A program made the position numbers and the translations under genes. Shown here piece by piece: positions 24,634 to 33,655 of a stretch of DNA of 64,000 nucleotides. The stretch is from Bacteroidaceae bacterium (GTDB lineage Bacteria > Bacteroidota > Bacteroidia > Bacteroidales > Bacteroidaceae), in contig JAFZSP010000071.1 in NCBI GenBank assembly GCA_017619335.1, positions 1 through 64,000 of the forward strand. Direction: 5' to 3'. The notes under the pieces are model-generated. The model was not told the DNA's origin and did not search any database. It was given only the letters and a program-made list of their open reading frames with translations. How positions within the stretch are numbered: the stretch's first letter is position 1; each line of letters opens with the position of its first letter.

Positions 24634-26193
24634 TTACTCTCCCCACGACTCACGGTCGAGATTCCGATAACCCACTGCCTCTGCGAGGTGGTGGGTTTGT
24701 ATTTTCTCGCTCCCTTCCAGGTCGGCGATGGTGCGGGCCAAGCGGAGAATGCGGTCGTAGGCGCGGGCAGAGAGCTGCAGGCGGTTGATGATCTCGCGAA
24801 GCATGACAAGATCATCCGGAGCGGGTGTGGCGAACTGCCGCATCAAGGCGGGAGTCATCTGGGCATTGCAGTAAATACCTGGCTGCTCACGATAGCGTTC
24901 CTCCTGAATCCGTCTGGCTGCGATGACCCTCTGACGGATGACAGCAGAGGACTCGCCTGGTTGTGTGCGGGAAAGTTCTTTGAAGGACAGAGGGGTTATC
25001 TCTATCTGAATATCAATGCGGTCCAGAAGAGGCCCGCTGATTTTGTTGAGGTACTTATGGATTTGTCCTGGCGTACATTGACAGGGCTTCGTGGGGTGAT
25101 TGTAGTATCCACAGGGACAAGGGTTCATGGAGGCTACGAACATCACGTTACAGGGGTATTCGATGCTGTATTTAGCTCGTGTGACGGTAATTTTGCGGTC
25201 TTCCAGGGGTTGGCGCAGAACTTCTAATGCAGCGCGTTGGAATTCAGGAAGTTCGTCAAGAAAGAGAACCCCATTGTGGGCCAGGCTGATCTCTCCTGGC
25301 ATGGGATTTGCTCCGCCTCCGACAAGGGCTACTTGGGAGACAGTGTGATGAGGTGATCGGAAGGGGCGTTCCGTGATGAGGCCCGTACCGCCCTTCAATT
25401 GACCTGCCACGCTATGAATCTGAGTCGTCTCCAGACTCTCGGCCAAAGAGAGTGGAGGAAGAATGCTGGGCAATCGCTTGGCCATCATACTTTTGCCCGC
25501 TCCCGGAGGACCCACCATGATAAGGTTGTGACCACCTGCTGCAGCAATTTCGAAAGCACGCTTCACGCCCTCCTGGCCTTTTACATCGGCAAAGTCCAGT
25601 TCGAACTCGTTTTGGTGGGCAAAGAACTCGGCACGAGTGTCAATAATGGTGGGTTGCAACTGACCTGGTATGCCGCTCAAAAAGGAGGCGACCTGCCTAA
25701 AGTCCTTAGCACCATAGACTTGGAGACGATTGACGACGGCAGCCTCATGCACATTCTGTTCGGGAACGATGAGCCCTTCGTAGCCCATTTCCCTGGCCTT
25801 AATGGCAATGGGAAGTGCCCCACGGATAGGTTGCAGAGAGCCATCCAAGCTGAGCTCGCCTAACACCATGAAGCGTTCGGACATGTTTCCGCCAATCATG
25901 CCGTTGGACTTCAAGATGCCGATGGCGATGGGCAAGTCAAAGCCTGTTCCCTCCTTGCGAATATCACCTGGTGCCAGATTTACTGTAATATTTTCTGGTG
26001 GCAGTTTCATTCCGCTGTTGGTGAGGGCTGCATTGATGCGGCTGTAACTTTCCTTGATGCTGTTGTCTGGTAGTCCCACGATGACCATTTTCATGTTGGT
26101 CTGGTCTCTGCTACCTGGGGAGACATCGACTTCGATGGTGACTGGAATAGCGTTAATACCATCTACTGTGGCACTGTAGATTTTGGAGAGCAT
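24634..26193 (-). CDS. comM: YifB/ComM-type Mg-chelatase-like AAA+ ATPase
   Basis: A 519-residue protein of the family that includes ComM, a hexameric helicase that extends strand exchange during natural transformation. The N-terminal ChlI-like domain (about 1-190) is followed by the AAA+ module: Walker A GPPGAGKSMMAKRLP (about 220) and Walker B NGVLFLDELPEF. A Cys cluster (NPCPCGYYNHPTKPCQC) fits the conserved zinc-like site, and a C-terminal domain has LSARAYDRILRLARTIADL. The start at 26193 (MLSKIYSATV) is chosen because the longer frame overlaps the upstream permease gene. Confidence 0.88.
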   Translation of the reverse strand: MLSKIYSATVDGINAIPVTIEVDVSPGSRDQTNMKMVIVGLPDNSIKESYSRINAALTNSGMKLPPENITVNLAPGDIRKEGTGFDLPIAIGILKSNGMIGGNMSERFMVLGELSLDGSLQPIRGALPIAIKAREMGYEGLIVPEQNVHEAAVVNRLQVYGAKDFRQVASFLSGIPGQLQPTIIDTRAEFFAHQNEFELDFADVKGQEGVKRAFEIAAAGGHNLIMVGPPGAGKSMMAKRLPSILPPLSLAESLETTQIHSVAGQLKGGTGLITERPFRSPHHTVSQVALVGGGANPMPGEISLAHNGVLFLDELPEFQRAALEVLRQPLEDRKITVTRAKYSIEYPCNVMFVASMNPCPCGYYNHPTKPCQCTPGQIHKYLNKISGPLLDRIDIQIEITPLSFKELSRTQPGESSAVIRQRVIAARRIQEERYREQPGIYCNAQMTPALMRQFATPAPDDLVMLREIINRLQLSARAYDRILRLARTIADLEGSEKIQTHHLAEAVGYRNLDRESWGE

Positions 26194-26222
26194 AGGTGAC
26201 GATTCGTTATGGTGGCAATCTG

Positions 26223-27233
26223 TTATTCTTTCATTCTGAGAATGACCCAAATAACAACCGGGGCGCCGAGGATGGGAGTAATGACGTTAATGGGTATGAG
26301 GGAGTTATGGGGGACTGTGGAGATGAGGTTGCAGAGAAGGGCCAGGCAGGCACCTGTGAGCAGGGTGGCAGGCAGCAGGGTGCGATGGTCTGCCGAACCC
26401 AAGATGAGGCGGGCAATATGTGGTACAGCTAATCCTACGAAAGCGATGGGACCACAGAAGGCGGTACTGGTGGCGGTGAGCAATCCTGTGGAAAATAATA
26501 ATAAGGTACGCGCGCGTGAGACATTGATACCCAGATTGGTAGCATAATGTTCACCTAAAAGTAGTGCATTCAAGGGTTTTACCAACAGAAGTGCAGAGAT
26601 GAGACCGATGGTCATGGTGATACAAAAGGCGGGCAGACGGTCGATGGTCACATTGGCAAAGCTGCCCAGTCCCCAGACCATGAAGGAACGAACGCCTTCC
26701 TCTGTGGCACCATAGTTCAGAAGGGAAATCAGGGAAGAGGTGAGGTAACCGATCATGACGCCCGTGATGAGGAGCATGGTATTGGAACGCAGCAGATGGG
26801 AGAAAGCGATGAGCAAAGCCATTATGGCCCAGGCACCAATCATGGCTGCTACAATCACCAGCAGGAAACCGCTCAACGAGAACGTCCCAGCCTGGAAGGA
26901 ACCACCCAATAGCAACAGGGCAATGGCCACACCAAGGTTGGCGCCGCCATCAATGCCTAAAATACTGGGACCGGCAAGAGGATTGTGGAAAGCGGTCTGC
27001 AACATCAGACCTGATGCGGAGAGACCGGCACCGGAGAGCACGGCCGTGACGGCCTGCGGAAGGCGATTTTCCCATAGAATGAAACTCCACGAGGGACGTT
27101 CACCCTTACCTCCTAAAAGAATGTCTGTGACTGCCGAAGCAGGAATGTGAACCGCTCCGAAATAGAGGTTGGCGGCAAATAGCGTCACCAATACCACGAC
27201 AAGAAGTATGATGCTCCAGTGGATATACTTCAT
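26223..27233 (-). CDS. FecCD-family ABC transporter permease
   Basis: A 336-residue inner-membrane permease of the BtuC/FecCD family, which imports iron-siderophores, haem or cobalamin with a binding protein and an ATPase. Ten or so hydrophobic segments are visible, together with the family motifs RLPQAVTAVLSGAGLSASG and FCGPIAFVGLAVPHIAR. The partner ATPase and binding-protein genes are not next to it in this window, so the substrate cannot be told. It lies between folE and comM on the same strand. Confidence 0.9.
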   Translation of the reverse strand: MKYIHWSIILLVVVLVTLFAANLYFGAVHIPASAVTDILLGGKGERPSWSFILWENRLPQAVTAVLSGAGLSASGLMLQTAFHNPLAGPSILGIDGGANLGVAIALLLLGGSFQAGTFSLSGFLLVIVAAMIGAWAIMALLIAFSHLLRSNTMLLITGVMIGYLTSSLISLLNYGATEEGVRSFMVWGLGSFANVTIDRLPAFCITMTIGLISALLLVKPLNALLLGEHYATNLGINVSRARTLLLFSTGLLTATSTAFCGPIAFVGLAVPHIARLILGSADHRTLLPATLLTGACLALLCNLISTVPHNSLIPINVITPILGAPVVIWVILRMKE

Positions 27234-27257
27234 CGGATGGTTTGCTGGTCAAGGGAT

Positions 27258-27836
27258 TCAGTGCTTGAAAAGCTGTTGGAGGAACTCGGCGCGCAGTTCG
27301 GCGTGTTCGAAAGCACCAATGTGATGCATTGTGGTGGTTTCGGCACTTTTCTTGTTCACACCACGCATCTGCATACACAGGTGACGGGCATCCACCACCA
27401 CCATCACACCCTGTGGATTCAAGGCTTCTTGGATGGCGTGAGCAATCTCCTGAGTCATCCTTTCTTGCACTTGCAGGCGATGGCTGAAGGTGTCAACGAC
27501 ACGTGCCAACTTGCTCAGACCTGTAATCTGGCCGTTAGGGATGTAGGCGATGTGCACGTGCCCGTAGAAGGGAAGAAGATGATGCTCACAGAGAGAATAG
27601 AATTCAATGTCCTTGACAACCACCATATTGTGGTAGGTCTCTGTGAATAGTGCAGAACGGAGTATCTGGATGGGGTCTTCGGCATAGCCGCGTGTGAGTT
27701 CGCTCCAAGCCCGTGCCACACGGCGAGGGGTCTTCACGAGGCCTTCACGACTGGTGTCCTCACCCAAAAGTTCCAAAATGGCGGAATAATGTTCGGCCAG
27801 TTGCTGCTGCCGCTGTTCTTCGTTCATCTCGTGCAT
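27258..27836 (-). CDS. folE: GTP cyclohydrolase I
   Basis: Converts GTP to dihydroneopterin triphosphate, the first step of tetrahydrofolate synthesis. The 192-residue product has the zinc/active-site motifs [18 protein letters not shown] and [17 protein letters not shown]. Its start at 27836 is five bases after the SPOR gene stop; an alternative ATG is three codons later. Folate made here feeds the glycine cleavage T-protein, among others. Confidence 0.95.
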   Translation of the reverse strand: MHEMNEEQRQQQLAEHYSAILELLGEDTSREGLVKTPRRVARAWSELTRGYAEDPIQILRSALFTETYHNMVVVKDIEFYSLCEHHLLPFYGHVHIAYIPNGQITGLSKLARVVDTFSHRLQVQERMTQEIAHAIQEALNPQGVMVVVDARHLCMQMRGVNKKSAETTTMHHIGAFEHAELRAEFLQQLFKH

Positions 27837-27840
27837 GCGT

Positions 27841-28473
27841 TCAGTAGAGAACAATGATTTTGCTTTTAACAATGGAAGCCTCGCTGAATTTCTGGGTCTG
27901 TCTCATACGCTTGAGCATTTCCGTTGCTTCCTCGTAGGTCTTGAAATCACCCACACGGCAAATCCATCGTGGGCTGATGAAATGCGTATAAACTTGTACG
28001 TCACTGAAGGAAGAGCGCACCAGGGCTGCCATTCGATAGGCTTCGGACTTGGACTGGCGGTTGTTGCCTCCTGCATAAACTTGTATGCGATAACCGTTGG
28101 TACGCAAGCGACGACCATTGGTGACGAGTGTGCTGTCGGCGGTGGAAAGGCTGTCGGGCGGAGAAACTTTGGCGGCAGAGGCTGTTTGGGAGGAGTTTGC
28201 AGCAGTTGTGGATGCAACAGTAGAGGGGCTGTTCTGGGAGGCAGGAGTGGTAATGCCGTTCACAAGGGCATCAATCTCGGCATCTTGATGCAGCACCACA
28301 GTGGCCCCACCCGCGGTCTTGCGGGTGAGGTACTGGGTGAAAGTCTGCTGCGCATGAACTGACACAGGAATAATGCAGAAAAGGAAATGACAAATAACAA
28401 ATAATAAAGAACAGGCCCGTGAACACGGGATGCCACTGAGACCTAATGATTTCATGTATATCTTATCTATCAT
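27841..28473 (-). CDS. Periplasmic SPOR-domain protein
   Basis: A 210-residue exported protein. The N-terminal hydrophobic stretch ([23 protein letters not shown]) is a signal peptide encoded by imperfect TTTGTTATT-type repeats. A Ser/Thr/Ala-rich linker (about 75-115) leads to a C-terminal SPOR domain ([24 protein letters not shown] ... [20 protein letters not shown]). SPOR domains bind peptidoglycan stripped of stem peptides, typically at the division site. Gene order tpiA-SPOR-folE is common in Bacteroidales. Confidence 0.85.
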   Translation of the reverse strand: MIDKIYMKSLGLSGIPCSRACSLLFVICHFLFCIIPVSVHAQQTFTQYLTRKTAGGATVVLHQDAEIDALVNGITTPASQNSPSTVASTTAANSSQTASAAKVSPPDSLSTADSTLVTNGRRLRTNGYRIQVYAGGNNRQSKSEAYRMAALVRSSFSDVQVYTHFISPRWICRVGDFKTYEEATEMLKRMRQTQKFSEASIVKSKIIVLY

Positions 28474-28507
28474 TTATCACTTATTATTTATAATTTCCAT
28501 GAAGCAA

Positions 28508-29266
28508 TTATTTCCAAGCGTCAATGATTCCCTTGAAGTCGGCGCATTTGAGGGCAGCACCTCCGATGAGGCCGCCATCCACGTCGGGCTTGGAGAAGAT
28601 TTCCTTGGCGTTGCTGGGCTTGCAGCTGCCGCCATAGAGGATGCTGATGTTTTCGGCAGCGGCTTCGCCAAAGCGACCAGCGATGACGCCACGGATGAAA
28701 GCGTGCATATCTTCGGCCTGCTCAGCAGTAGCGGTCTTGCCTGTGCCGATGGCCCAGACGGGCTCGTAGGCCAGGATAATATTGGCGAGCTGCTGCTCAG
28801 TGAGGTCGAAGAGGCTGTCGGCGAGCTGTCCGCCCACGACCTCGTTCTGCTTGCCTGCTTCGCGCTCTTCCAGCACTTCGCCGATGCAGAAGATAACCTT
28901 CAGACCGTTGGCCAGGGCGAGGTTCACTTTCTCTTTCAGAATTTCGGCGGTCTCGCCATAGTAGGCACGACGTTCGCTGTGGCCCAGAATGACATATTGA
29001 GCACCCGTACTCTTGACCTGAGCGGCGCTGACTTCGCCCGTGTAGGCGCCTTTCTCCTTGTCAGCGCAATTCTCTGCTCCGAGTCCGATGACGGTACCTT
29101 CCACAGCATCTGCCACCTTGGCCAGATGGATGAAGGGCGTACAAATGACAACATCGCAGTTGGGTTTGTCAGCTGCGAGAGCTTCTTTCAGTTCATTGGC
29201 CAGCTGGAGGCCTTCCTGCAGGGTCAGGTTCATTTTCCAGTTGCCTGCTACAATTTTCTTTCTCAT
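28508..29266 (-). CDS. tpiA: Triosephosphate isomerase
   Basis: Interconverts glyceraldehyde-3-phosphate and dihydroxyacetone phosphate. The 252-residue product has [10 protein letters not shown] at the start, the catalytic His in ILGHSERR and the catalytic Glu in [13 protein letters not shown]. The phosphate loop is [12 protein letters not shown]. It has its own promoter at 29340-29371, and its leader contains four 10-bp ATGGGAGTTA repeats. Confidence 0.97.
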   Translation of the reverse strand: MRKKIVAGNWKMNLTLQEGLQLANELKEALAADKPNCDVVICTPFIHLAKVADAVEGTVIGLGAENCADKEKGAYTGEVSAAQVKSTGAQYVILGHSERRAYYGETAEILKEKVNLALANGLKVIFCIGEVLEEREAGKQNEVVGGQLADSLFDLTEQQLANIILAYEPVWAIGTGKTATAEQAEDMHAFIRGVIAGRFGEAAAENISILYGGSCKPSNAKEIFSKPDVDGGLIGGAALKCADFKGIIDAWK

Positions 29267-29281
29267 TGTTTGTTTTGTTTT

Positions 29282-29321
29282 ATGGGAGTTAATGGGAATT
29301 AATGGGAGTAAATGGGAGCTA
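29282..29321. repeat. Four 10-bp tandem repeats in the tpiA leader
   Basis: ATGGGAGTTA, ATGGGAATTA, ATGGGAGTAA and ATGGGAGCTA lie head to tail, 15 bases before the tpiA start codon (minus strand). They are related to the 9-bp TATGGGAGT units before gcvT. Confidence 0.85.
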
Positions 29322-29339
29322 TGATTAGCTTTTCGGGTG

Positions 29340-29371
29340 CAAAGTTACGCTTTCTTGGTGGTATTGCCAAA
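29340..29371 (-). promoter_or_regulatory. Bacteroidota-type promoter of tpiA
   Basis: On the minus strand TTTG (29368-29371), 20 bases, TAACTTTG (29340-29347). Optimal spacing, with a leader of about 70 nt. Confidence 0.7.
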
Positions 29372-29385
29372 GAAATCGCGTTTTT

Positions 29386-30549
29386 TTAAGTGTTTTTAGC
29401 CGTCTGATGCCTTCTTCTCCACCATCTAAGGCTGAAAATGAAGCGGTCGATGAGTGTGAGAGTGATGATTGGCAAAATATACCAGAGTGCCAGCGAGAGG
29501 AGTGAACGCTGATAATTCTCCTTTTGAGGATGTGCCAAAGGGAGGGCGTGCAGAGGTGCCTGAAGCTCGGCTTCGTCCGGAATAACAGCAGCTGGCCACT
29601 TGGCTACGATGGTGCCTCCGTGCAGAAGAACTAGAGCCGGATTGCGGCGGGCTATGGTCTTCAGGGTGAGTTCGTCCATGAAGGCAAAGGGGTATTCTGC
29701 ACCTGTCAAGTCCTGCCAACGGCGGATGACTTCGGGGGAAGAGGCTGTCAGGGAGAGAAAACGGTAGCCATGGCGACGAGCGTAGTCGTAGGTGCTGTTG
29801 ATGCGCTCAAAATCGCTATCGTCGGCCTTTTCCAAGTAGGGCGAGATGAGAAGAAAAACGTATGAGGTGTCTGTGAGCAGTTCATCTGCAGTTATTTCGC
29901 CTTCGATGTCGAAATCCAGAATCTCGGGTTGTTCTGAGGGATCTTCGGGCCATGCCATCGCAGAAGGAATATGCTGTCCGATGTGGAATGGCCGAAAATC
30001 CATTACAGGTTCCAGATACAGTCCGATAGCAGCAATGAACAGTCCATAGAGAATGGTGTAGAGGGAGATGATCCATTGTGCAGATTCAGAAATAAAACGT
30101 GTCAGCAGGTTGCCGCGCCACCAGACGATGGTGGTCATCACCAGCAATGCGGCATTTTTCCAGAACGTCTGCCAGTTGGTCAGCTTCACAGCATCGCCAA
30201 AACAGCCGCAGTCGGCCACGGCATTACTGATGGCTAACCACAGCGTCAATGGCGAATAGAGAATCATAAACGCCAGAAGAAAGTGGGTGGTCACGCGCCG
30301 GCGGATGCCGAAGAACAGATAGACACCCAGGCACAATTCCAGCAAAGCCAGCACCACTGCCAGGACAATCGGAAGGAGGGAGTCGGCACTGGTGGCGAGC
30401 CCCAATGCGGTGAAATAGTCTTCAATCTTGTATTGGGTGCCCGTGGGGTCAATCAGCTTGACCATTCCTGAAAAAACAAAGGTGCCGGACACGAGCAGCC
30501 GACACATGTTCACTACTATCCAAAGAATAATGTCTCTAGTCTTACTAGT
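29386..30549 (-). CDS. BT_3928-type membrane protein (DoxX/MauE-like N-terminus)
   Basis: A 387-residue membrane protein. The first 140 residues contain four hydrophobic helices and the cysteine motif DCGCFGD seen in MauE/DoxX-type redox membrane proteins. A fifth helix, a periplasmic thioredoxin-like region (about 215-340) without an obvious CxxC, and a C-terminal helix follow. The start at 30549 (MTSKTRDIILWIV) avoids overlap with the preceding gene; the in-frame upstream codons are a TACTAGTTA repeat. The order DUF1599, this gene, tpiA is conserved in Bacteroidales as far as I recall. Function unknown; a role in disulfide or quinone chemistry is inferred. Confidence 0.75.
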   Translation of the reverse strand, partial: TSKTRDIILWIVVNMCRLLVSGTFVFSGMVKLIDPTGTQYKIEDYFTALGLATSADSLLPIVLAVVLALLELCLGVYLFFGIRRRVTTHFLLAFMILYSPLTLWLAISNAVADCGCFGDAVKLTNWQTFWKNAALLVMTTIVWWRGNLLTRFISESAQWIISLYTILYGLFIAAIGLYLEPVMDFRPFHIGQHIPSAMAWPEDPSEQPEILDFDIEGEITADELLTDTSYVFLLISPYLEKADDSDFERINSTYDYARRHGYRFLSLTASSPEVIRRWQDLTGAEYPFAFMDELTLKTIARRNPALVLLHGGTIVAKWPAAVIPDEAELQAPLHALPLAHPQKENYQRSLLSLALWYILPIITLTLIDRFIFSLRWWRRRHQTAKNT

Positions 30550-30570
30550 CATACTAGTTATACTAGTTAC
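30533..30570. repeat. Four 9-bp TACTAGT repeats at a gene junction
   Basis: ACTAGTTAT/ACTAGTCAT-type units recur every 9 bases across the start of the BT_3928-type gene and the end of the DUF1599 gene (minus strand). They are translated in the frame as repeats of (I/M/V)TS if the longer start is used. Confidence 0.75.
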
Positions 30571-31106
30571 CAATCGGTCAGCTTGATGAGTCCGAAGACG
30601 GCGTAGTTCATCATATCCATGTAGTTGGCATCAATCCCTTCGCTGACAAGGGTGACACCATCCAGTTCCTCTATCTGCTTGGTGCGGAAGATTTTCTGGA
30701 GGATAAGATCCGTGTAGCTGCTCACGCGCATACCTCGCCAAGCTTCATCGTAATCATGATTCTTGCGCAGCATGAGTTGCAGGGCTTGCTCGGAGAGACG
30801 GTCATATTCTGCCATTGCCTGCTTCACCGTCATGTCGTCAGGTTTCTCGGCAAAGCCGTGCTCGAGTTGGATGAGTCCGATAATCGCGTAGTTGACAATT
30901 CCTATGAACTCTGGACGGATGCCCTCATCAACGTGTGCCTCACGTTTCAGTTCCAAGGAGCGGATGCGGTTGGCCTTGATGTAAAGCTGGTCTGTCAGAG
31001 AGGGGATGCGCAAAATGCGCCATGCAGCGCCATAGTCATGCAATTTCTTTGCAAAGACCTCACGGCACTCTTGCAAGACGGTGCGGAATTGTTCTTCAGT
31101 GGTCAT
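30567..31106 (-). CDS. DUF1599-family protein
   Basis: A 179-residue cytoplasmic protein made of two similar halves. Each contains HDYGAAWRILR or HDYDEAWRGMR, followed by a partner (NRIRSLE / RTKQIEEL) and a MMNYAVFGLIKL-type motif. The repeated His-Asp-Tyr and Trp-Arg motifs resemble the all-alpha MazG/HD-like nucleotide-binding families, but no activity is known to me. It overlaps the next gene only if that gene uses its upstream start. Family call fairly sure from the repeat and length. Confidence 0.8.
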   Translation of the reverse strand: MTTEEQFRTVLQECREVFAKKLHDYGAAWRILRIPSLTDQLYIKANRIRSLELKREAHVDEGIRPEFIGIVNYAIIGLIQLEHGFAEKPDDMTVKQAMAEYDRLSEQALQLMLRKNHDYDEAWRGMRVSSYTDLILQKIFRTKQIEELDGVTLVSEGIDANYMDMMNYAVFGLIKLTDW

Positions 31107-31121
31107 ACTGAATGGGTAATG

Positions 31122-32102
31122 TTATCTGTATTTGAGAATCTGGCCTGGACGAATCTTGGCTCTGGTGCTGATGCCATTTGCCTTTGCCAACGCAGCAACA
31201 GTGGTGCCGTGTTTCTTGGCAATGCTGGAGAGTGATTCACCCTTGCGAACCTTATGGATGCGGGTGTTCTGGGCGGCACGTGCAGCACGGCTGTCCTCGG
31301 CACTCTCAGACGAAACATAAGACACGTCTTCCTCAGAACCCTCAGTCTGTGCCAGCTCTGTGTCTTCTTCGGCCTGATTGGAGTTGGGTGTGTGCTTACC
31401 TAACAAAGTGCCACGACCGCGTCCGCGGAATATGTAGAAGTCTCCCGTAACGTCTTGATTGGCAAAGTCGAAGAGTTTGGCGGGGTCTATGTATTCACCC
31501 AATAAGCGAGTCTCGAAATGAAGGTGAACGCCGGTGGAGCGCCCTGTGCGCCCCGCCAGGCCAATGGGGTCACCGGCTTTAACGATATCACCCGCCTTCA
31601 CCAGGTTCTTGGTGTGATGACCATAGATGGTTTCCAAACCATTGGGATGACGAATGACTACCACATTGCCGTAACCGCCACGCTGGAATTCTGTGATGCG
31701 AACCTTTCCATCGAAGGCTGCACGGATGGTGTCACCTTTGTTGGCATTGATATCCAGACCCTTGTGCTGACGACGGAAGCGGCGGCGATAGCCGTAGTTT
31801 GAGGTGACAATGCGGTTGGTGGTGGGCATGCAGAAATGCCGCAAGTCTATCTTGTATTCTTTCGGCAACTCTACATTACCAAAGGCATTGATGTAATTGC
31901 TTTCCCAATTGGGGTAGAGGTCGGCTGCGGGATCATCGAGGTTCTCTTGTTCAAAAAGGCGCTGAATGGCTACGCTATCTACGGCGCGCATTTTCTTATC
32001 TACAGGTGCTTCGCGAGCGATTAAGTCCTGTCCCATGACGGGAAGGGCAAGAACCGTGAGCAGGAGAGTGGTTGTCGTTTTCCTAATGACGTTTTTTAGC
32101 AT
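31122..32102 (-). CDS. M23-family metallopeptidase with C-terminal LysM
   Basis: A 326-residue exported cell-wall hydrolase or its regulator. The signal peptide (MLKNVIRKTTTTLLLTVLALPVMGQ) is followed by a short N-region. The M23 domain (about 100-225) shows zinc ligands in HKGLDINANKGD and HLHFE. A Ser/Glu-rich linker leads to a C-terminal LysM (IHKVRKGESLSSIAKKHGTTVAALAKANG), which binds peptidoglycan. Both zinc motifs are intact, so it is probably active. It lies between ndk and the DUF1599 gene. Confidence 0.9.
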   Translation of the reverse strand: MLKNVIRKTTTTLLLTVLALPVMGQDLIAREAPVDKKMRAVDSVAIQRLFEQENLDDPAADLYPNWESNYINAFGNVELPKEYKIDLRHFCMPTTNRIVTSNYGYRRRFRRQHKGLDINANKGDTIRAAFDGKVRITEFQRGGYGNVVVIRHPNGLETIYGHHTKNLVKAGDIVKAGDPIGLAGRTGRSTGVHLHFETRLLGEYIDPAKLFDFANQDVTGDFYIFRGRGRGTLLGKHTPNSNQAEEDTELAQTEGSEEDVSYVSSESAEDSRAARAAQNTRIHKVRKGESLSSIAKKHGTTVAALAKANGISTRAKIRPGQILKYR

Positions 32103-32142
32103 TATAATGGATGAGTTGTGTTTATAGGGTTAAATGAGAGGG

Positions 32143-32607
32143 TTATTTCAATTCATCGACACCATAGAGAAAAGCTTCCACTCCGCTGTGGTAGTCAAAG
32201 ATTTCTTCTGGACGGAAAAAGCGTCTCAGTTCCACTTCTGCATTCTCTGTGGAGTCTGAAGCATGGACAATGTTCTGCTGGTTGCTCATGGCATAGTCTC
32301 CGCGAATGGTGCCGGCATCAGCCTTGCGAGCGTTGGTGAAACCTGTCATGTCCCTGACAACCTGAACAGCTTCCACGCCTGTCAGAGCCATCGCCACAAT
32401 GGGAGATGCCATCATTGATTTTGCCAGCCCAGGGAAGAACGGGCGATCCACCAGATGGGCATAGTGCTCACGAAGAATGGCTTCATCGAGCTGCATCATC
32501 TTCATGCCAGAGATGCGAAGCCCGCGACGTTCGAAGCGGTTAACTATTTCGCCTATCAGCTGTCTTTGGACGCAGCTGGGTTTGAGCAATACGAGGGTCG
32601 TTTCCAT
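32143..32607 (-). CDS. ndk: Nucleoside diphosphate kinase
   Basis: Balances nucleoside triphosphate pools through a phosphohistidine intermediate. The 154-residue product has the catalytic His in NIVHASDS, the start METTLVLLKPSCVQRQLIG and the ADAGTIRGDYA motif. It is the first gene of the minus-strand run 32607 to 24634, with a -7 element at 32663-32670. Confidence 0.96.
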   Translation of the reverse strand: METTLVLLKPSCVQRQLIGEIVNRFERRGLRISGMKMMQLDEAILREHYAHLVDRPFFPGLAKSMMASPIVAMALTGVEAVQVVRDMTGFTNARKADAGTIRGDYAMSNQQNIVHASDSTENAEVELRRFFRPEEIFDYHSGVEAFLYGVDELK

Positions 32608-32662
32608 ATAATATTATAGCATAAAGTGGCCTCTAACGAGAGCCTACTACACGTTTCGCGGG

Positions 32663-32670
32663 CAAAGGTA
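32663..32670 (-). promoter_or_regulatory. -7 element of ndk
   Basis: TACCTTTG on the minus strand, 56 bases before the ndk start. It is divergent from the element at 32786-32793. The -33 match is weak. Confidence 0.4.
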
Positions 32671-32785
32671 GTTAAAAACTTTGAATTACGCCTAATCTGT
32701 TAACGTTTTTTTGAAATAAAATTGAAAAGTTCAATGTTTTGCAATTTTTTCTTCAAGAAAAAGAGCGTATTTCATATAAAAGTAC

Positions 32786-32793
32786 TATATTTG
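32786..32793 (+). promoter_or_regulatory. -7 element of the secreted caspase cluster
   Basis: TATATTTG matches TAnnTTTG and lies 33 bases before the ATG at 32826. This also shows that the longer frame beginning at 32739 is not used. Confidence 0.5.
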
Positions 32794-32825
32794 CAGCGCA
32801 AAAACCATCATTTAAACACTTTCTC

Positions 32826-33638
32826 ATGAAAACAAAGATTTTTCTTCTCAGCTTGCTCTTCGTGAGCAGCGGATTATTTGCTCAGGAGAGCGACGCTCCT
32901 TTTGAGGGCGAAATCCATTATACGAACACTGTGGCTGTGGATAAAACCATCAGTAAACTTTTCGGCGGTGCCAAGAGTGGTGAATATACCATGAAGGTTG
33001 TGGTCAAGGATGGTAAAGAATATGGTGAAGAAAGTTATTCTGGCATGTACACCATTTCTTTGCCAGCGAAGAATGAGGTCTATATTTTCAGCAAGCTCAC
33101 CAAAGAGGGATATAAGTATCCCTTCTCTTACTATGCTGAGAACGCCAAGAAAATTAAAGACCTGATGGAAGGAAATATTGCTTCCACCGGTGAAAAGAAA
33201 GAAATCCATGGTTTCCCCTGCGAACGTTACAAGGGTGCAGAGAAGAGCACGCAAGACATTTTTGGCGTCAAGATGGTCACCACCCGCATTGTGGACTATT
33301 GGGTCTGCAAGCAGTTCCCGAAGGAGTGGATTGGCTCCCTGGAAGTGCCTGGAAAGCCCTTTGATTACGAGGATCAGCAGACCATCACGCTTCCCATTGT
33401 TGGCGACGGTGTGCAGGCCCAGACCGTGCACGTCTCCAAGGTAGTGCCCAGAGCCGTGGAAGACAAGGAGTTTGAGGTGCCGGCAGATGTTACATTCACG
33501 GAGATGGAGGACGGTTACAGCGCCATGCGCAAGCTCCAAAAGGACATCCGTAAGTACATGAAGAAGAATAAACTCACCGACAATGGTGTCCGCACAGAAG
33601 GAGTGGGAGACACGAAGAACGAGGAGTGGGACTTTTAA
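32826..33638 (+). CDS. Secreted protein, DUF4412-like, first gene of the caspase cluster
   Basis: The ATG at 32826 gives 270 residues with a signal peptide (MKTKIFLLSLLFVSSGLFAQ). The mature start APFEGEIHYTNTV and the pattern GEYTMKVVVKDGK ... HGFPCERYKG resemble DUF4412-type lipoprotein-like proteins that bind or sense in the periplasm. There are two cysteines (CERY, WVCKQ). A basic C-terminal helix (MRKLQKDIRKYMKKNK) follows. It is the first of four consecutive exported proteins, spaced 17, 32 and 26 bases apart. Function unknown. Confidence 0.65.
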   Translation: MKTKIFLLSLLFVSSGLFAQESDAPFEGEIHYTNTVAVDKTISKLFGGAKSGEYTMKVVVKDGKEYGEESYSGMYTISLPAKNEVYIFSKLTKEGYKYPFSYYAENAKKIKDLMEGNIASTGEKKEIHGFPCERYKGAEKSTQDIFGVKMVTTRIVDYWVCKQFPKEWIGSLEVPGKPFDYEDQQTITLPIVGDGVQAQTVHVSKVVPRAVEDKEFEVPADVTFTEMEDGYSAMRKLQKDIRKYMKKNKLTDNGVRTEGVGDTKNEEWDF

Positions 33639-33655
33639 TCAAGAAGTGATTGTTC

